A DNA stretch of 64,000 nt from Ideonella dechloratans (GCF_021049305.1 NZ_CP088081.1:2852001-2916000), one strand, 5' to 3'; counted from the first letter of the stretch, positions 18,354 through 29,134 are shown. Numbers and translations: made by a program. Notes: generated by a model from the letters alone, not told the origin.

Positions 18354-19928
18354 GTGAGTTCCCACGACTCCACCGCCGGCGCTGCGGCGCCGGTGCTGCG
18401 CCTGTCGGGCATCACCAAGCGCTTCGGCGCGCTGACCGCCAACGACGACATCTCGCTGGACCTGCGGGCCGGCGAGGTGCTGGCCCTGCTGGGCGAGAAC
18501 GGCGCCGGCAAGAGCACGCTGATGTCCATCCTGTTCGGCCACTACACGGCCGACGCGGGCCACATCACGGTGCACGGCCGGCCGCTGCCGCCGGGCCAGC
18601 CGCGGGCCGCGCTGGCGGCCGGCATCGGCATGGTGCACCAGCACTCCACGCTGGCCGACAACCTGACGGTGCTGGACAACGTGATGCTGGGCACCGAGCC
18701 GCTGTGGCAGCCCTTCACCCGCCGCCGGGCCGCGCGGGCGCGCCTGCTGGCGGTGGCGCAGCGCTTCGGCCTGACGGTGCAGCCCGAGGCCCGGGTGGGC
18801 ACGCTCAGCGTGGGCGAGCGCCAGCGGGTCGAGATCCTCAAGGCGCTCTACCGCGACGCCCGCATCCTGATCCTGGACGAGCCCACCGCGGTGCTCACCC
18901 CGCAGGAGAGCGAGGCCCTGTTCGACACCCTGGGCCAGATGGTCGCCCAGGGCCTGGCCATCATCTTCATCAGCCACAAGCTGGGCGAGGTGCTGCGCGT
19001 CTCGCACCGGGTGGCCGTGCTGCGCGCCGGCCGGCTGGTGGCCCAGGCTCGCGCGGCGGACACCGATGCAGCCACGCTGGCCCAGTGGATGGTGGGTCAG
19101 ACCGTGGCCCGCACCGAACGCCACCCCACCGAGCGCCAGGACGGCCCGGTGGTCTGCGCCCTGCGCGGTGTGGGCACTGCCGGCCACCCGCGCGAGCAGC
19201 TGCACGACATCCACCTGGACCTGCGCGCCGGCGAGATCATCGCGGTGGCCGGCGTGTCCGGCAACGGCCAGGTGGCGCTGGCCGAGCTGCTGTGCGGCAC
19301 CCGCCGCGCCAGCCGCGGCACGCTCACCCTGGCCGGCCAGCCGCTGCGCGCCGCGCCGGCCTGGCTGGTCCAGCAGGGTGTGGCCCGCATCCCCGAAGAC
19401 CGCCACGGCACCGGCGTGGTGGGTGACCTGCCGGTGTGGGAGAACGCGGTGGCGGAGCGCTTTGGCGAGCCCCGCTTCTCGCGCTGCGGCTGGGTGCGCC
19501 GAACGGCGGCCCGGGCCCACGCCGCGCAGCTGGTGCGCGAGTTCGACGTGCGTGGCGGTGGCCCCGATGTACCCGCCCGCGCACTGTCGGGCGGCAACAT
19601 GCAGAAGCTGATCCTGGGCCGCGCCCTGCGCGCGCCCGACGGCCAGCCGCCGCGGCTGATCGTGGCCCACCAGCCCACCTGGGGCCTGGACGTGGGCGCC
19701 GTGGCCGCCATCCAGGCCCAGCTGCTGGCGGCCCGCGACGCCGGGGCCGCGGTGCTGCTGCTGTCCGATGACCTGGACGAGGTGATGACCCTGGGCGACC
19801 GCATCGCGGTGATGCACAGCGGCCACCTCGGCCCTGCCCGGCCCGCCCAGGCCTGGACCCGCGAGACCATCGGACTGGCCATGGCCGGCCATCCCGAGGC
19901 CCCGCAAGGAGACCCTGTTGCGACTTGA
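18354..19928 (+). CDS. Double-domain ABC ATPase of the purine/nucleoside BMP transporter
   Basis: A 524-residue protein with two fused ATP-binding domains, as in RbsA/NupA-type importers. Domain 1 has [28 protein letters not shown] and [11 protein letters not shown]. Domain 2 has a degenerate P-loop (GVSGNGQ), LSGGNMQK and the [13 protein letters not shown]alker B region, the usual asymmetric arrangement. A GTG start follows the binding-protein gene by 12 bases. It overlaps the first permease by 11 bp. Confidence 0.92.
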   Translation: MSSHDSTAGAAAPVLRLSGITKRFGALTANDDISLDLRAGEVLALLGENGAGKSTLMSILFGHYTADAGHITVHGRPLPPGQPRAALAAGIGMVHQHSTLADNLTVLDNVMLGTEPLWQPFTRRRAARARLLAVAQRFGLTVQPEARVGTLSVGERQRVEILKALYRDARILILDEPTAVLTPQESEALFDTLGQMVAQGLAIIFISHKLGEVLRVSHRVAVLRAGRLVAQARAADTDAATLAQWMVGQTVARTERHPTERQDGPVVCALRGVGTAGHPREQLHDIHLDLRAGEIIAVAGVSGNGQVALAELLCGTRRASRGTLTLAGQPLRAAPAWLVQQGVARIPEDRHGTGVVGDLPVWENAVAERFGEPRFSRCGWVRRTAARAHAAQLVREFDVRGGGPDVPARALSGGNMQKLILGRALRAPDGQPPRLIVAHQPTWGLDVGAVAAIQAQLLAARDAGAAVLLLSDDLDEVMTLGDRIAVMHSGHLGPARPAQAWTRETIGLAMAGHPEAPQGDPVAT

Positions 19929-20988
19929 ACCCCGTGCCACCCCGTCCGCCCGCGCGCTGCTGCTCGCGCCGCTGGCGGCGGTGGCCTTCACCCTGCTGAT
20001 CGCCTCCGCCCTGGTGGCCTGGGCCGGAGCCCCGGTGGGCACCACCTGGGGCCTGCTGCTGCAGGGCGGCTTTGGCTCCGTCTTCGCCTGGAGCGAGACC
20101 CTCACCCGCGCGGTGCCGCTGATGCTGACCGGCCTGGCCGCCGCGGTGGCCTTCCAGGCCCGCTTGTTCAACATCGGCGCCGAGGGCCAGCTCTACCTGG
20201 GCGCGCTGGCCGCGGTGGCGGTGGGCGGCCTGCACGACGGCACCGGCTTCGCGCTGCCACCGTATGTGCTGTTCCCGCTGATGATGGCTGCCGCCGCGCT
20301 GGCCGGCGGCCTGCTGCTGCTGGGCCCGGCCCTGCTGAAGGCCCGCCTGGGCGTGGACGAGGTGGTGACCACGCTGCTGCTGAACTTCATCGTCGCCCTG
20401 TTCATTGGCGCCATGCTGGACGGCCCCATGAAGGACCCGCTGGCCATGGGCTGGCCGCAGAGCGTGGCCCTGCAGCCCGAACTGGAGCTGGCCAAGTTGA
20501 TCCCGCAGACCCGGGTGCACACCGGCCTGTTGTGGGCGCTGGTGCTGGCCGGCGTGCTGTGGGCGGTAATGCGCCGCACGGTGCTGGGCTTCCAGATCCG
20601 CGCGGTGGGGGCCAACGCCCGCGCCGCCGCCTTTGCCGGCGTGCCGGTACAGCGCACCGTGGTGTGGGTGGCCCTGCTGTCGGGCGCGCTGGCCGGGCTG
20701 GCCGGGGCCATCGAGGTGGCCGGCCGCACCAGCTACCTGACCCTGGATCTCTCGCCCGGCTATGGCTACAGCGGCATCGTCATCGCCATGCTGGCCGGGC
20801 TGCACCCGCTGGGCGTGGTGGTGGCCAGCATCTTCGTGGCGGGCGTGCTGGTGGGCGCCGACAGCATGAGCCGCGCCGTGGGCGTGCCCACCTACCTGGC
20901 CGACGTGATCGTGGCCACGGCCCTGCTGTCGGTGCTGGTGGCCGCCCTGGCCGCCCGCTACCGCCTGGTGTGGAGGGCGACGTCATGA
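19918..20988 (+). CDS. Nucleoside/purine ABC transporter permease (BmpB/NupB-like)
   Basis: A 356-residue membrane protein of the branched-chain/ribose-type permease class used by BMP transporters. It has about 9-10 hydrophobic segments, the [18 protein letters not shown] motif near residues 79-96, and the [14 protein letters not shown] cytoplasmic loop. A TTG start with AAGGAG 6 bases upstream overlaps the ATPase gene by 11 bp. It pairs with the next permease to make a heterodimeric channel. Confidence 0.92.
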   Translation: MRLEPRATPSARALLLAPLAAVAFTLLIASALVAWAGAPVGTTWGLLLQGGFGSVFAWSETLTRAVPLMLTGLAAAVAFQARLFNIGAEGQLYLGALAAVAVGGLHDGTGFALPPYVLFPLMMAAAALAGGLLLLGPALLKARLGVDEVVTTLLLNFIVALFIGAMLDGPMKDPLAMGWPQSVALQPELELAKLIPQTRVHTGLLWALVLAGVLWAVMRRTVLGFQIRAVGANARAAAFAGVPVQRTVVWVALLSGALAGLAGAIEVAGRTSYLTLDLSPGYGYSGIVIAMLAGLHPLGVVVASIFVAGVLVGADSMSRAVGVPTYLADVIVATALLSVLVAALAARYRLVWRATS

Positions 20989-21908
20989 ACGAGGTGCTGA
21001 CGCTGCTGATGCAGCCCGAGTTCTGGGTGGCGGTGCTGCGCATCGCCACGCCGCTGATCCTGGGCACGCTGGGCGTGCTGCTGTGCGAGCGCGCCGGGGT
21101 GCTGAACCTGGGCGTGGAGGGCATCTGGGTGGCCGGGGCCTTTGCCGGCTGGCTGGCCGTCTACCACGGAGCCCCGCTGTGGGGCGGGGTGCTGGCCGCC
21201 GCCGCCGTGGGTGCGCTGGCCGGCCTGCTGCTGGCCGCACTGACCGTGGGCCTGGCCTTGTCGCAACACGTGGCGGGCCTGGGCATCACGCTGCTCGCCA
21301 CCGCCCTGAGCTACTTCGGCTACCGCGTGGCCTTCCCCAAGGTCAGCACGCCACCCACCATCACGCCCTTCGCGCCGATGGACTGGCTGCCGCTGCCGGT
21401 GCTGAACCAGGAAACGCCGCTGACCCTGCTGGCCCTGGGGCTGGTGCCGCTGCTGGCCTGGGGCCTCTACCGCACGCCGCTGGGCCTGGCGGTGCGCATG
21501 GTGGGCGAGAACCCGCAGGCCGCCGAAGGCCAGGGCATCCCGGTGCGGGCTGTTCGCACCGGCGCCGTCGTGGCCGGCTCGGCCCTGATGGGCGTGGCCG
21601 GCGCCTTCCTGACACTGGCGGCCTTCAACGCCTTCTTCTTCAACATGGTCAACGGCCGCGGCTGGATCTGCGTGGCCCTGGTGGTGTTCGCCTCCTGGCG
21701 GCCGGGCAAGGCCCTGCTGGGTGCGCTGCTGTTCGCCTTCTTCGACGCCCTGCAGCTGCGGTTGCAGCAAAGCGGCGACAGCCCCCTGCCCTACCAGGTC
21801 TACCTGATGCTGCCCTATGTCCTGTCCATCCTGGCCCTGGTGCTGGTGGCCCGCCATGCGCGCTACCCTCAGGCCCTGATGAAGCCCTACCGCAAGGGCG
21901 AGCGCTGA
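20985..21908 (+). CDS. Nucleoside/purine ABC transporter permease (BmpC/NupC-like)
   Basis: A 307-residue partner permease. GVLNLGVEGIWVAGAF near residue 40 is the counterpart of the NIGAEGQ motif of its partner, and GLAVRMVGENPQAAEGQG is the cytoplasmic coupling loop. Start is ATG in an ATGA overlap with the preceding permease. About eight or nine membrane segments. It is followed 28 bp later by cytosine deaminase, which probably acts on an imported base. Confidence 0.92.
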   Translation: MNEVLTLLMQPEFWVAVLRIATPLILGTLGVLLCERAGVLNLGVEGIWVAGAFAGWLAVYHGAPLWGGVLAAAAVGALAGLLLAALTVGLALSQHVAGLGITLLATALSYFGYRVAFPKVSTPPTITPFAPMDWLPLPVLNQETPLTLLALGLVPLLAWGLYRTPLGLAVRMVGENPQAAEGQGIPVRAVRTGAVVAGSALMGVAGAFLTLAAFNAFFFNMVNGRGWICVALVVFASWRPGKALLGALLFAFFDALQLRLQQSGDSPLPYQVYLMLPYVLSILALVLVARHARYPQALMKPYRKGER

Positions 21909-21936
21909 ACGCCCCGCCCCAACTGCCGAGACCCCC

Positions 21937-23217
21937 ATGCTGGACCTGCTGATTCACAACGCCCGCCTGCCCGATGGCCGCACCCGCATGGGGGTGGCCG
22001 TGCAGGATGGCCGCATCACCGCCATCGAGCCAGGGCTCAGCCCCGCCACCGCACCCGCCGCCCAGGTGGTGGATGCCGGCGACCTGCTGCTGAGCCCGCC
22101 TTTCGTCGACGCCCACTTCCACATGGACGCCACGCTGAGCTACGGGCTGCCGCGGGTCAACCAGAGCGGCACGCTGCTGGAGGGCATCGCGCTGTGGGGC
22201 GAGCTCAAGCCCCTGCTGACGGCCGAGGCCCTGATCGAGCGTGCCCTGGCCTATTGCGACTGGGCGGTGGCCCAGGGCCTGCTGGCCATCCGCAGCCACG
22301 TGGACGTGTGCGACCCGCGCCTGCTGGCGGTGGACGCGCTGCTGGAGGTCCAGCGGCGGGTGGCGCCCTACCTCGACCTGCAGCTGGTGGCCTTTCCGCA
22401 GGACGGCGTGCTGCGCAGCCCCGGCGCGCTGGACCTTCTGAAGGAAGCGCTCAAGCGCGGCGTGGACGTGGTGGGCGGCATCCCCCACTTCGAGCGCACC
22501 ATGGCCGAGGGCGCGGCCAGCGTGACGCTGCTGTGCGAGCTGGCCGCCGAGCAGGGCAAGCTTGTGGACATGCACTGCGACGAAAGCGACGATCCGCTGT
22601 CGCGCCATGTCGAGACCCTGGCCTTCGAGACCCAGCGCCTGGGCCTGCATGGCCGCGTCGCCGGCTCGCACCTGACCTCCATGCACAGCATGGACAACTA
22701 CTACGTCAGCAAGCTGCTGGCCCTGATGGCCGAGGCGCGGCTGAACGTGGTGGCCAACCCGCTGATCAACATCACGCTGCAGGGCCGGCACGACAGCTAC
22801 CCCAAGCGGCGCGGCATGACCCGGGTGCCCGAGCAACTGGCCGCCGGCCTGACCGTGGCCTTCGGCCACGATTGCGTGATGGACCCCTGGTACAGCCTGG
22901 GGCAGGCGGACATGCTGGAGGTGGCGTCCATGGGCCTGCATGTGGCCCAGATGACCGGGCAGGCCGCCATGCGCCAGTGCTTCGACGCAGTGACCACCGC
23001 CCCGGCCCGGATCCTGGGCCTGGACCACTTCGGCCTGGCGGTGGGCTGCGAAGCCAGCTTCGTGCTGCTGCAGGCCCGTGACCCGGTGGAGGCCCTGCGC
23101 CTGCGCGCCCAGCGCCTGGGCGTGTGGCGGCGCGGGGTGCAGCTGGCCGCCAGCGCGCCGCGCACGACCACCCTGATGCTGCCAGGGCGACCGGCGCAGA
23201 CCGACTTCCTGCGCTGA
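21937..23217 (+). CDS. codA: Cytosine deaminase-type amidohydrolase
   Basis: A 426-residue zinc/iron amidohydrolase like E. coli CodA (about 427). Metal and catalytic motifs line up: DAHFHMD, HCDESDD (catalytic Glu), GSHLTSMHSM, NPLINITLQGR and GHDCVMDPWYSLG (metal Asp). CodA converts cytosine to uracil; members also deaminate isoguanine, and this operon is otherwise about purines, so a modified purine substrate is possible. It is the last gene of the BMP transporter operon. Confidence 0.85.
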   Translation: MLDLLIHNARLPDGRTRMGVAVQDGRITAIEPGLSPATAPAAQVVDAGDLLLSPPFVDAHFHMDATLSYGLPRVNQSGTLLEGIALWGELKPLLTAEALIERALAYCDWAVAQGLLAIRSHVDVCDPRLLAVDALLEVQRRVAPYLDLQLVAFPQDGVLRSPGALDLLKEALKRGVDVVGGIPHFERTMAEGAASVTLLCELAAEQGKLVDMHCDESDDPLSRHVETLAFETQRLGLHGRVAGSHLTSMHSMDNYYVSKLLALMAEARLNVVANPLINITLQGRHDSYPKRRGMTRVPEQLAAGLTVAFGHDCVMDPWYSLGQADMLEVASMGLHVAQMTGQAAMRQCFDAVTTAPARILGLDHFGLAVGCEASFVLLQARDPVEALRLRAQRLGVWRRGVQLAASAPRTTTLMLPGRPAQTDFLR

Positions 23218-23254
23218 GGGCCCCGGCTAGCATCTGCGGCTGGAGGTTTGTTCC

Positions 23255-23836
23255 ATGCCGCAGTCCCCGACGTTTGCCCGCCCCCTGTCCCGCCGCCCCC
23301 TGCTCGCCACCCTGCTGGGCGCGGGCGGTGCCAGCCTGCTGCCCGGCAGCGCCCAGGCCGCCCTGGCCGTGGGGGCCCTGGCGCCCGACTTCACGGTCGA
23401 TGCCGCCCTGGGCGGCCAGCCCTTCAAGTTCACGCTCAGCCAGGCCCTGAAGCAGGGCCCGGTGGTGCTGTACTTCTACCCCAAGGCCTTCACCAGCGGC
23501 TGCACGGTGGAGGCCCACCTCTTCGCCGAGGCCACGCCACAGTTCAAGGCCCTGGGCGCCACCGTCATCGGCCTGTCCAACGACACCCTGGAGACGGTGA
23601 AGAAGTTCAGCACCGAGGCCTGCCGCAACGCCTTTGCCGTCGGTGCCGACGACGGCGCCAAGGTGATCAAGGCCTACGACGCCGGGCTGATGCTGATCCC
23701 GGGCATGGCCGACCGCGTGTCCTTCGTCATCGCCCCGGACCGCAAGATCCTGCATGTCTACAGCAGCCTGAGCCCCGAGGGCCACATCACCGAGACGATG
23801 AAGGCCGTGCAGGCCTGGCGCGCCGCCCAGCGCTGA
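23255..23836 (+). CDS. Exported peroxiredoxin (AhpC/TSA, BCP-like)
   Basis: A 193-residue thioredoxin-fold peroxidase with a twin-arginine-like signal (LSRRPLLATLLGAGG, residues 11-25). The peroxidatic cysteine lies in FTSGCTVEAH, where most relatives have TPGCT; a second cysteine in TEACRNAF is a candidate resolving residue. It would reduce peroxides in the periplasm or at the membrane. ATG at 23255 is chosen because it gives the full signal. Single-gene unit between the purine transporter and an amino-acid transporter locus. Confidence 0.88.
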   Translation: MPQSPTFARPLSRRPLLATLLGAGGASLLPGSAQAALAVGALAPDFTVDAALGGQPFKFTLSQALKQGPVVLYFYPKAFTSGCTVEAHLFAEATPQFKALGATVIGLSNDTLETVKKFSTEACRNAFAVGADDGAKVIKAYDAGLMLIPGMADRVSFVIAPDRKILHVYSSLSPEGHITETMKAVQAWRAAQR

Positions 23837-23940
23837 GTCCTCCCCACTGGAACGATCCGCCCCACGCTGGCGCGCCCGCCGCGCCTGAGCGTGCGGCTTG
23901 GTGCGTCCACACGCGCCTGTGCACAGTCTTGATGCGCAAA

Positions 23941-23954
23941 TCTTGCATACAAGA
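23941..23954. promoter_or_regulatory. GntR operator candidate upstream of the amino-acid transporter locus
   Basis: TCTTG-CATA-CAAGA is a perfect inverted repeat with 5-bp arms, close to the TTGTATACAA core of FCD-type GntR operators. It lies 57 bases upstream of a GntR/FCD gene, consistent with autoregulation. Confidence 0.5.
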
Positions 23955-23965
23955 CGTGTAGACCA

Positions 23966-23981
23966 TGGCACGGATTTCGCT
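23966..23981 (+). promoter_or_regulatory. Sigma-54-like promoter before the GntR/amino-acid ABC operon
   Basis: TGGCACGGATTTCGCT keeps the perfect -24 element and GG-N10-GC spacing; the -12 element is TCGCT instead of TTGCW. Transcription would start near 23992, 19 bases before the GntR ATG. Confidence 0.4.
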
Positions 23982-24010
23982 GGTGAAGTGGCCAGACGCC
24001 TTTTCACACC

Positions 24011-24787
24011 ATGACCTCCAGCGACATCGCCGACCGCATCGTGGCCGCCATCCTGGCCCAGAAGCTGGCCCCCGGGGCCCGCCTGGGTGAGCAGCCCCTG
24101 TCCCTGCTGTTCGACTGCAGCCGCACCCTGGTGCGCGAGGCCCTGATGCAGCTGGCCGCCCGCGGCATCGTCACCGTCAGTGCGCGCCGCGGCTGGTTCG
24201 TGGTGCAACCCTCCGAAGCCGAGGCCCGCGAGGCCTTCGAGGCCCGCCGGGTGATCGAGACCGGGCTGATCCGCAGCGCCGGCGCGATGAAACCGGCCCA
24301 GCTCAAACGCCTGCAGCAGCACCTGAAGGACGAGCAGGCCTCGCTCCAGGGCCCGGACGTGGGCCGGCGCAGCTACCTGCTGGGCGACTTCCACGTCTGC
24401 CTGGCCGAGTGCCTGGGCAACCAGTTGCTGGCCGACACGCTGCGCGACTTCACTGCCCGCACCACGCTGATCGCCATGCTCTACCAGTCCACCCACGACG
24501 CCGAGCATTCCTGCGGCGAGCATGTGCAGATCGTCGAGGCCCTGGCGCGCGGCGACACCGCCCGCGCCGAGGCCCTGATGGCCGAGCACATCGGCCATGT
24601 GCAGGAAGCCCTGCGCCTGCACGACACCGCCGCCGACGACCCGCTGGCCGAGCTGCGCCAGGCCCTGGCCCCCGTCGACGGCAGCACGGCCTCCGCCCCC
24701 GGCCGCAAGCGCCGCCGGCCCCGGCTGGCGCAGGACGCCCCCGACACCGATTCCACCCCCGCCCCCTACCTAGGAGATCTGCTGTGA
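24011..24787 (+). CDS. GntR family (FCD domain) transcriptional regulator
   Basis: A 258-residue regulator with an N-terminal winged helix-turn-helix (about residues 8-70, ending RRGWFVV) and an FCD ligand domain (about 75-215), where DFH, EHVQIVEAL and AEHIGHV supply metal/ligand histidines. The last 40 residues are a basic Pro/Arg-rich tail. Its stop overlaps the start of the amino-acid-binding protein gene (TGATG), so it is the first gene of the transporter operon and probably its regulator. Confidence 0.88.
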   Translation: MTSSDIADRIVAAILAQKLAPGARLGEQPLSLLFDCSRTLVREALMQLAARGIVTVSARRGWFVVQPSEAEAREAFEARRVIETGLIRSAGAMKPAQLKRLQQHLKDEQASLQGPDVGRRSYLLGDFHVCLAECLGNQLLADTLRDFTARTTLIAMLYQSTHDAEHSCGEHVQIVEALARGDTARAEALMAEHIGHVQEALRLHDTAADDPLAELRQALAPVDGSTASAPGRKRRRPRLAQDAPDTDSTPAPYLGDLL

Positions 24788-25587
24788 TGAACACCCCGAT
24801 GCGCAAGCGCGGCCTGCTGGCCGCCACCCTGGGCCTGGCCCTGAGCCTGACCGCCGGCAGCGCCCTGGCCCAGACCGCCCTGGCCGACATCCAGAAGAAC
24901 AAGCTGGTGCGCATCGCCGTGCCCACCGACTTCCCGCCCTACGGCTTCGTGGGCGTGGACATGGCGCCCCAGGGCCTGGACGTGGACATGGCCCGCCTGA
25001 TCGCCGACAAGCTGGGCGCCAAGCTGGAGCTGGTGCCGGTGAGCAGCCCCAACCGCATCCCCTACCTGCAGAGCAAGAAGGTGGACATGGTCATCTCCAC
25101 CCTGGGCAAGAACCCCGAGCGCGAGAAGGTCATCAACTTCAGCGCCGCCTACTCGCCCTTCTTCCAGGGCATCTATGCGCCCAGGTCGCTCAAGGTGAGC
25201 AGCGTGGCCGACCTGGCCGGCAAATCGGTGGCCGTCACCCGCGGCGCCATTGAGGACCAGGAGCTGACCCGGGTGGCCCCGGCCGGTACCGACATCAAGC
25301 GCTTCGAGGACAACAACGCCACCGTCTCGGCCTATGTCTCGCACCAGACCCAGGTGATCGCCACGGGCGTCTCGGTGGCCGAGGTGATGATGCAGCGCAA
25401 CCCGGCCCTGGGCACCGAGTACAAGGAGCTGCTCAAGGAGAGCCCCAACCACATCGGCCTGGCCAAGGGCGAGGACACGCTGCTGGCCAAGGTCAACGAG
25501 ATCATCGCCCAGGCCAAGGCCGCGGGCGAGCTGGACAAGCTCTCGCAAAAGTGGCTGAAGCGCCCGGCCGGCAACCTGCCGCTGTGA
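24787..25587 (+). CDS. Polar amino-acid ABC transporter substrate-binding protein
   Basis: A 266-residue SBP_bac_3 family protein with a Sec signal (about residues 1-28, ending SALAQ). LVRIAVPTDFPPYGFVG, GLDVDMARLIADKLG and DMVISTLGKNPEREK are the classic motifs that bind an amino acid's carboxylate and amino groups. AGGAG about 11 bases upstream serves the ATG. It is followed by two permeases and an ATPase. The ligand could be a purine-derived or standard amino acid; not determinable by eye. Confidence 0.92.
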   Translation: MNTPMRKRGLLAATLGLALSLTAGSALAQTALADIQKNKLVRIAVPTDFPPYGFVGVDMAPQGLDVDMARLIADKLGAKLELVPVSSPNRIPYLQSKKVDMVISTLGKNPEREKVINFSAAYSPFFQGIYAPRSLKVSSVADLAGKSVAVTRGAIEDQELTRVAPAGTDIKRFEDNNATVSAYVSHQTQVIATGVSVAEVMMQRNPALGTEYKELLKESPNHIGLAKGEDTLLAKVNEIIAQAKAAGELDKLSQKWLKRPAGNLPL

Positions 25588-25610
25588 GCTGAAGCCACCG
25601 GGTGACCGCC

Positions 25611-26279
25611 ATGTCCATCCAACTTGATTTCGGCGCGGTGCTGGCCCAGTGGCCGCTGCTGCTCCAGGGCATCGCCTGGACGGCCGGCCTGACGGCCGTC
25701 TCGACCGTGGCCGGCCTGGGGCTGGGCATCGCGGCCGCCTGGGCCCGCAACGAGGGCCCGCTGCCGCTGCGCTGGACGGTGGGGCTGTATGTGGAGCTGA
25801 TCCGCAACACGCCCTTCATCATCCAGCTCTTCTTCGTCTTCTTCGGCCTGCCCGCCCTGGGCGTGCAGCTCAGCCCCGCCTGGGCCAGCGTGCTGGCCAT
25901 GGTGGTCAACCTCAGCGCCTATGCCACGGAGATCATCCGCGCCGGCATCCGCGCCACGCCGCGCGGCCAGATCGAGGCCGCCCAAAGCCTGGCCATGGCG
26001 CCCGCGCAGATCTTCCTGCACGTGGTGCTGCCACCCGCGCTGCGCCGCGTGTGGCCGGCGCTGGTCAGCCAGGTCATCATCGTGATGCTGGGCTCCTCGG
26101 TCTGCGGCCAGATCTCCACCGAAGAGCTGAGCTACGCCGCCAACCTGATCCAGAGCCGCAACTTCCGCGCTTTCGAGGCCTTCATCATCGCCGCGGCCAT
26201 CTACCTGGCCCTGTCGGTGGGCCTGCGCCACCTGCTCAACCGCCTGGGCGCGCGCTGGCTGGGAGGTGCCCATGGTTGA
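25611..26279 (+). CDS. Polar amino-acid ABC transporter permease (first)
   Basis: A 222-residue His/Glu/Gln/Arg-type permease with about five membrane segments. The YVELIRNTPFIIQLFF motif is near residue 62 and the EAA loop is IEAAQSLAMAPAQIF. The ATG at 25611 is taken over an in-frame GTG 9 bases upstream. It overlaps the second permease by 8 bp. Confidence 0.92.
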   Translation: MSIQLDFGAVLAQWPLLLQGIAWTAGLTAVSTVAGLGLGIAAAWARNEGPLPLRWTVGLYVELIRNTPFIIQLFFVFFGLPALGVQLSPAWASVLAMVVNLSAYATEIIRAGIRATPRGQIEAAQSLAMAPAQIFLHVVLPPALRRVWPALVSQVIIVMLGSSVCGQISTEELSYAANLIQSRNFRAFEAFIIAAAIYLALSVGLRHLLNRLGARWLGGAHG

Positions 26280-26908
26280 CTTCACCCTCTGGGACATCGT
26301 GCGCAACCTGCTGCTGGCCGCGCGCTGGACGGTGGGGCTCTCGCTGGTGGCCTTCGTCGGCGGCGGCCTGTTGGGCGCGGCCCTCCTGCTGCTGCGCAGC
26401 GGCCAGGGCGCCTGGACCCGCCGTGCCATCGCGGCCTATGTGCAGGTCTTCCAGGGCACGCCGCTGCTGATGCAGCTCTTCCTGGCCTACTTCGGCATGG
26501 CGCTCATCGGCGTGGAGACCTCGGCCTGGGTGGCCGCGGCCGTGGCCCTGTCGCTCTACACCGCGGCCTACCTGACCGAGATCTGGCACGGCTGCGTGCT
26601 GGCCATCCCCAAGGGCCAGTGGGAGGCGGCGCAGAGCCTGGCCCTGAACCACCTGGAGCTGATGCGCCACGTCATCCTGCCGCAGGCCGCGCGCATCGGC
26701 GTGGGGCCCACGGTGGGCTTTCTGGTGCAGGTCATCAAGGGCACGGCCCTGGCCTCGGTCATCGGCTTCGTCGAGCTGACCAAGGCCGGCACCATGATCA
26801 CCAACGCCACCTTCCAGCCCTTCCTCGTCTACAGCGTCGTGGCCCTGATGTACTTCGCGCTGTGCTTCCCCGTCAGCCAATTGGCCCGTCACCTGGAGAA
26901 GAAGCTTC

Positions 26909-26922
<14 letters not shown>
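26272..26922 (+). CDS. Polar amino-acid ABC transporter permease (second)
   Basis: A 216-residue partner permease with the same topology: YVQVFQGTPLLMQLFL and the EAA loop WEAAQSLALNHLELMRH. GGGAGG 5 bases upstream fixes the ATG at 26272. The heterodimer with the preceding permease would form the channel. The following ATPase gene overlaps by 14 bp. Confidence 0.92.
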
Positions 26923-27655
<733 letters not shown>

Positions 27656-27674
27656 GCCGGTTCGGGCGGGCTCC

Positions 27675-29042
27675 TCAGGCGGCCGCGCCTTGCACCGCGG
27701 CGCGCCGGCGGCCCCACAGCCGCAGCAGCGGCGGCACCACCAGCATCGCACCGGCGGCCACCCACAGGCCGATCGAGATCGGGCTCTCCAGCAGGATGGA
27801 CGCGTCGCCGTTGGTGATGGACAGGGCGCGGCGCAGGTTCTGCTCCATCATGTCGCCCAGCACGAAGCCCAGGATCAGCGGTGCCATCGGCACGCCCTGC
27901 TTGCGCAACAGGTGGCCGACGATGCCGCCGCCGGCCATCAGCAGCAGGTCGAAGGTGGTGGCGTGCACCGAATAGACGCCCACCGCGCTGATGGCCAGGA
28001 TGCCCGGCACCAGCAGCCAGTTGGGCAGGCGCAGGATGCGGGTGAACACGCCCACCAGCGGGATGTTGATGAACAGCAGCATCACGTTGGCGACGAACAG
28101 CGAGGCGATCAGGCCCCAGACCAGGTTGGGGTTCTGGGTGAACAGGGCCGGGCCGGGCGTGATGTTGTAGAGCGCCAGCGCGCCCACCATCACCGCGGTG
28201 GTGCCCGAGCCGGGCACGCCCAGGGTCAGCATGGGCACAAAGGAGCCCGCGGCCGAGGCGCTGTTGGCCGCCTCCGGCGCGGCCACGCCGCGGATGTCGC
28301 CTTCGCCGAAGCGGCCGTCCTTGCCGGCCAGACGCTTCTCCATCGAGCAGGTCATGGCGCTGGCGATGGTGGCGCCGGCGCTGGGCAGCACGCCCACCAC
28401 GAAGCCCACCACGCTGGAGCGCAGCGTGCTCCGGCCGGTGTAGGCCATCTCGCGCAGGTTGAACATGGCGCGGCCGATTTCGCGGATGATGCCGCCTGCG
28501 TCGTGGTGCTGCTCCAGCATCAGCGGGATCTCGCCGACCGAGAACACGCCGATCACCACCACGGTGAACTGGATGCCGTCGGACAGGTGCACGTCGCCGC
28601 CGGTGAAGCGGTAGACGCCCGAGTTCGAGTCCAGGCCCACGGTGGACAGCGACAGGCCCAGCACCGCGGCCAGCACCGCCTTCATCGGCGCATCGCCCAT
28701 CAGGCCGGTGATGCAGGCAAAGGCGAAGCACATCAGCGCGAAGTACTCGGCCGGGCCGAAGGCCAGGGCCCAGCGCGCCAGCAACGGGGCGAAGAGCACG
28801 ATGCCGATGGTGGCGCCGGCATCGCCCGGCACGTTGAGCAGGATGGAGGAGATGCGGCCGCCGAACTCGCAGCCCATGTAGACGGACGCCAGCAGGATCA
28901 GCGCCTCACAGCGGGTGGCCTTGAGGCTGCACCGCACCATCCGGCCATCGTCCCCCCAGTCCACGTGCACGTCGTTCTGGGCCAGGGCCTTGACCGGCCG
29001 GGTGGCCAGCTGGTGTTCAGCTTCGGCAAGCAGGATGCGCAT
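27675..29042 (-). pseudogene. Chimeric remnant: TctD-like receiver N-terminus fused to truncated TctA permease
   Basis: An open frame of 455 codons made of two unrelated parts. Residues 1-50 resemble the start of a TctD/OmpR response-regulator receiver (MRILLAEAEH, then VHVDWGDDGR and ALIL); the acidic pocket reads AEAE instead of the usual DE pair and the phosphoacceptor region is absent. At residue 51 it switches to TctA (LASVYMGCEFGGRISS). A second join near residue 77 (DAGA to TIGIVL) skips about 36 residues normally present in TctA. The rest follows TctA to a normal C-terminus (about 380 residues). The first TctA helices are missing and no tctB/tctC is nearby, so it is probably non-functional, although no stop codon interrupts it. 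Confidence 0.72.
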
Positions 29043-29134
29043 GGATCGGGCGGAGCAGCGGAAAACGGGCAGACCCGGATTGCTTCCTGTTTGACCCCGT
29101 CCCCTGCTGCGGTCATGCCCGCAGCCGGGCGGCC

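Noticed and set aside
16071..20174. A 1367-codon minus-strand open frame extending from the adenine deaminase gene
   Set aside because: Only the part from 17135 downwards encodes the deaminase. The rest is antisense to the BMP binding protein, ATPase and permease genes and has low-complexity composition typical of antisense frames in high-GC DNA.
23255..23836. TSGCT instead of TPGCT at the peroxiredoxin active site as loss of function
   Set aside because: The peroxidatic cysteine and neighbouring Thr are kept, and Pro-to-Ser variants occur in the family.
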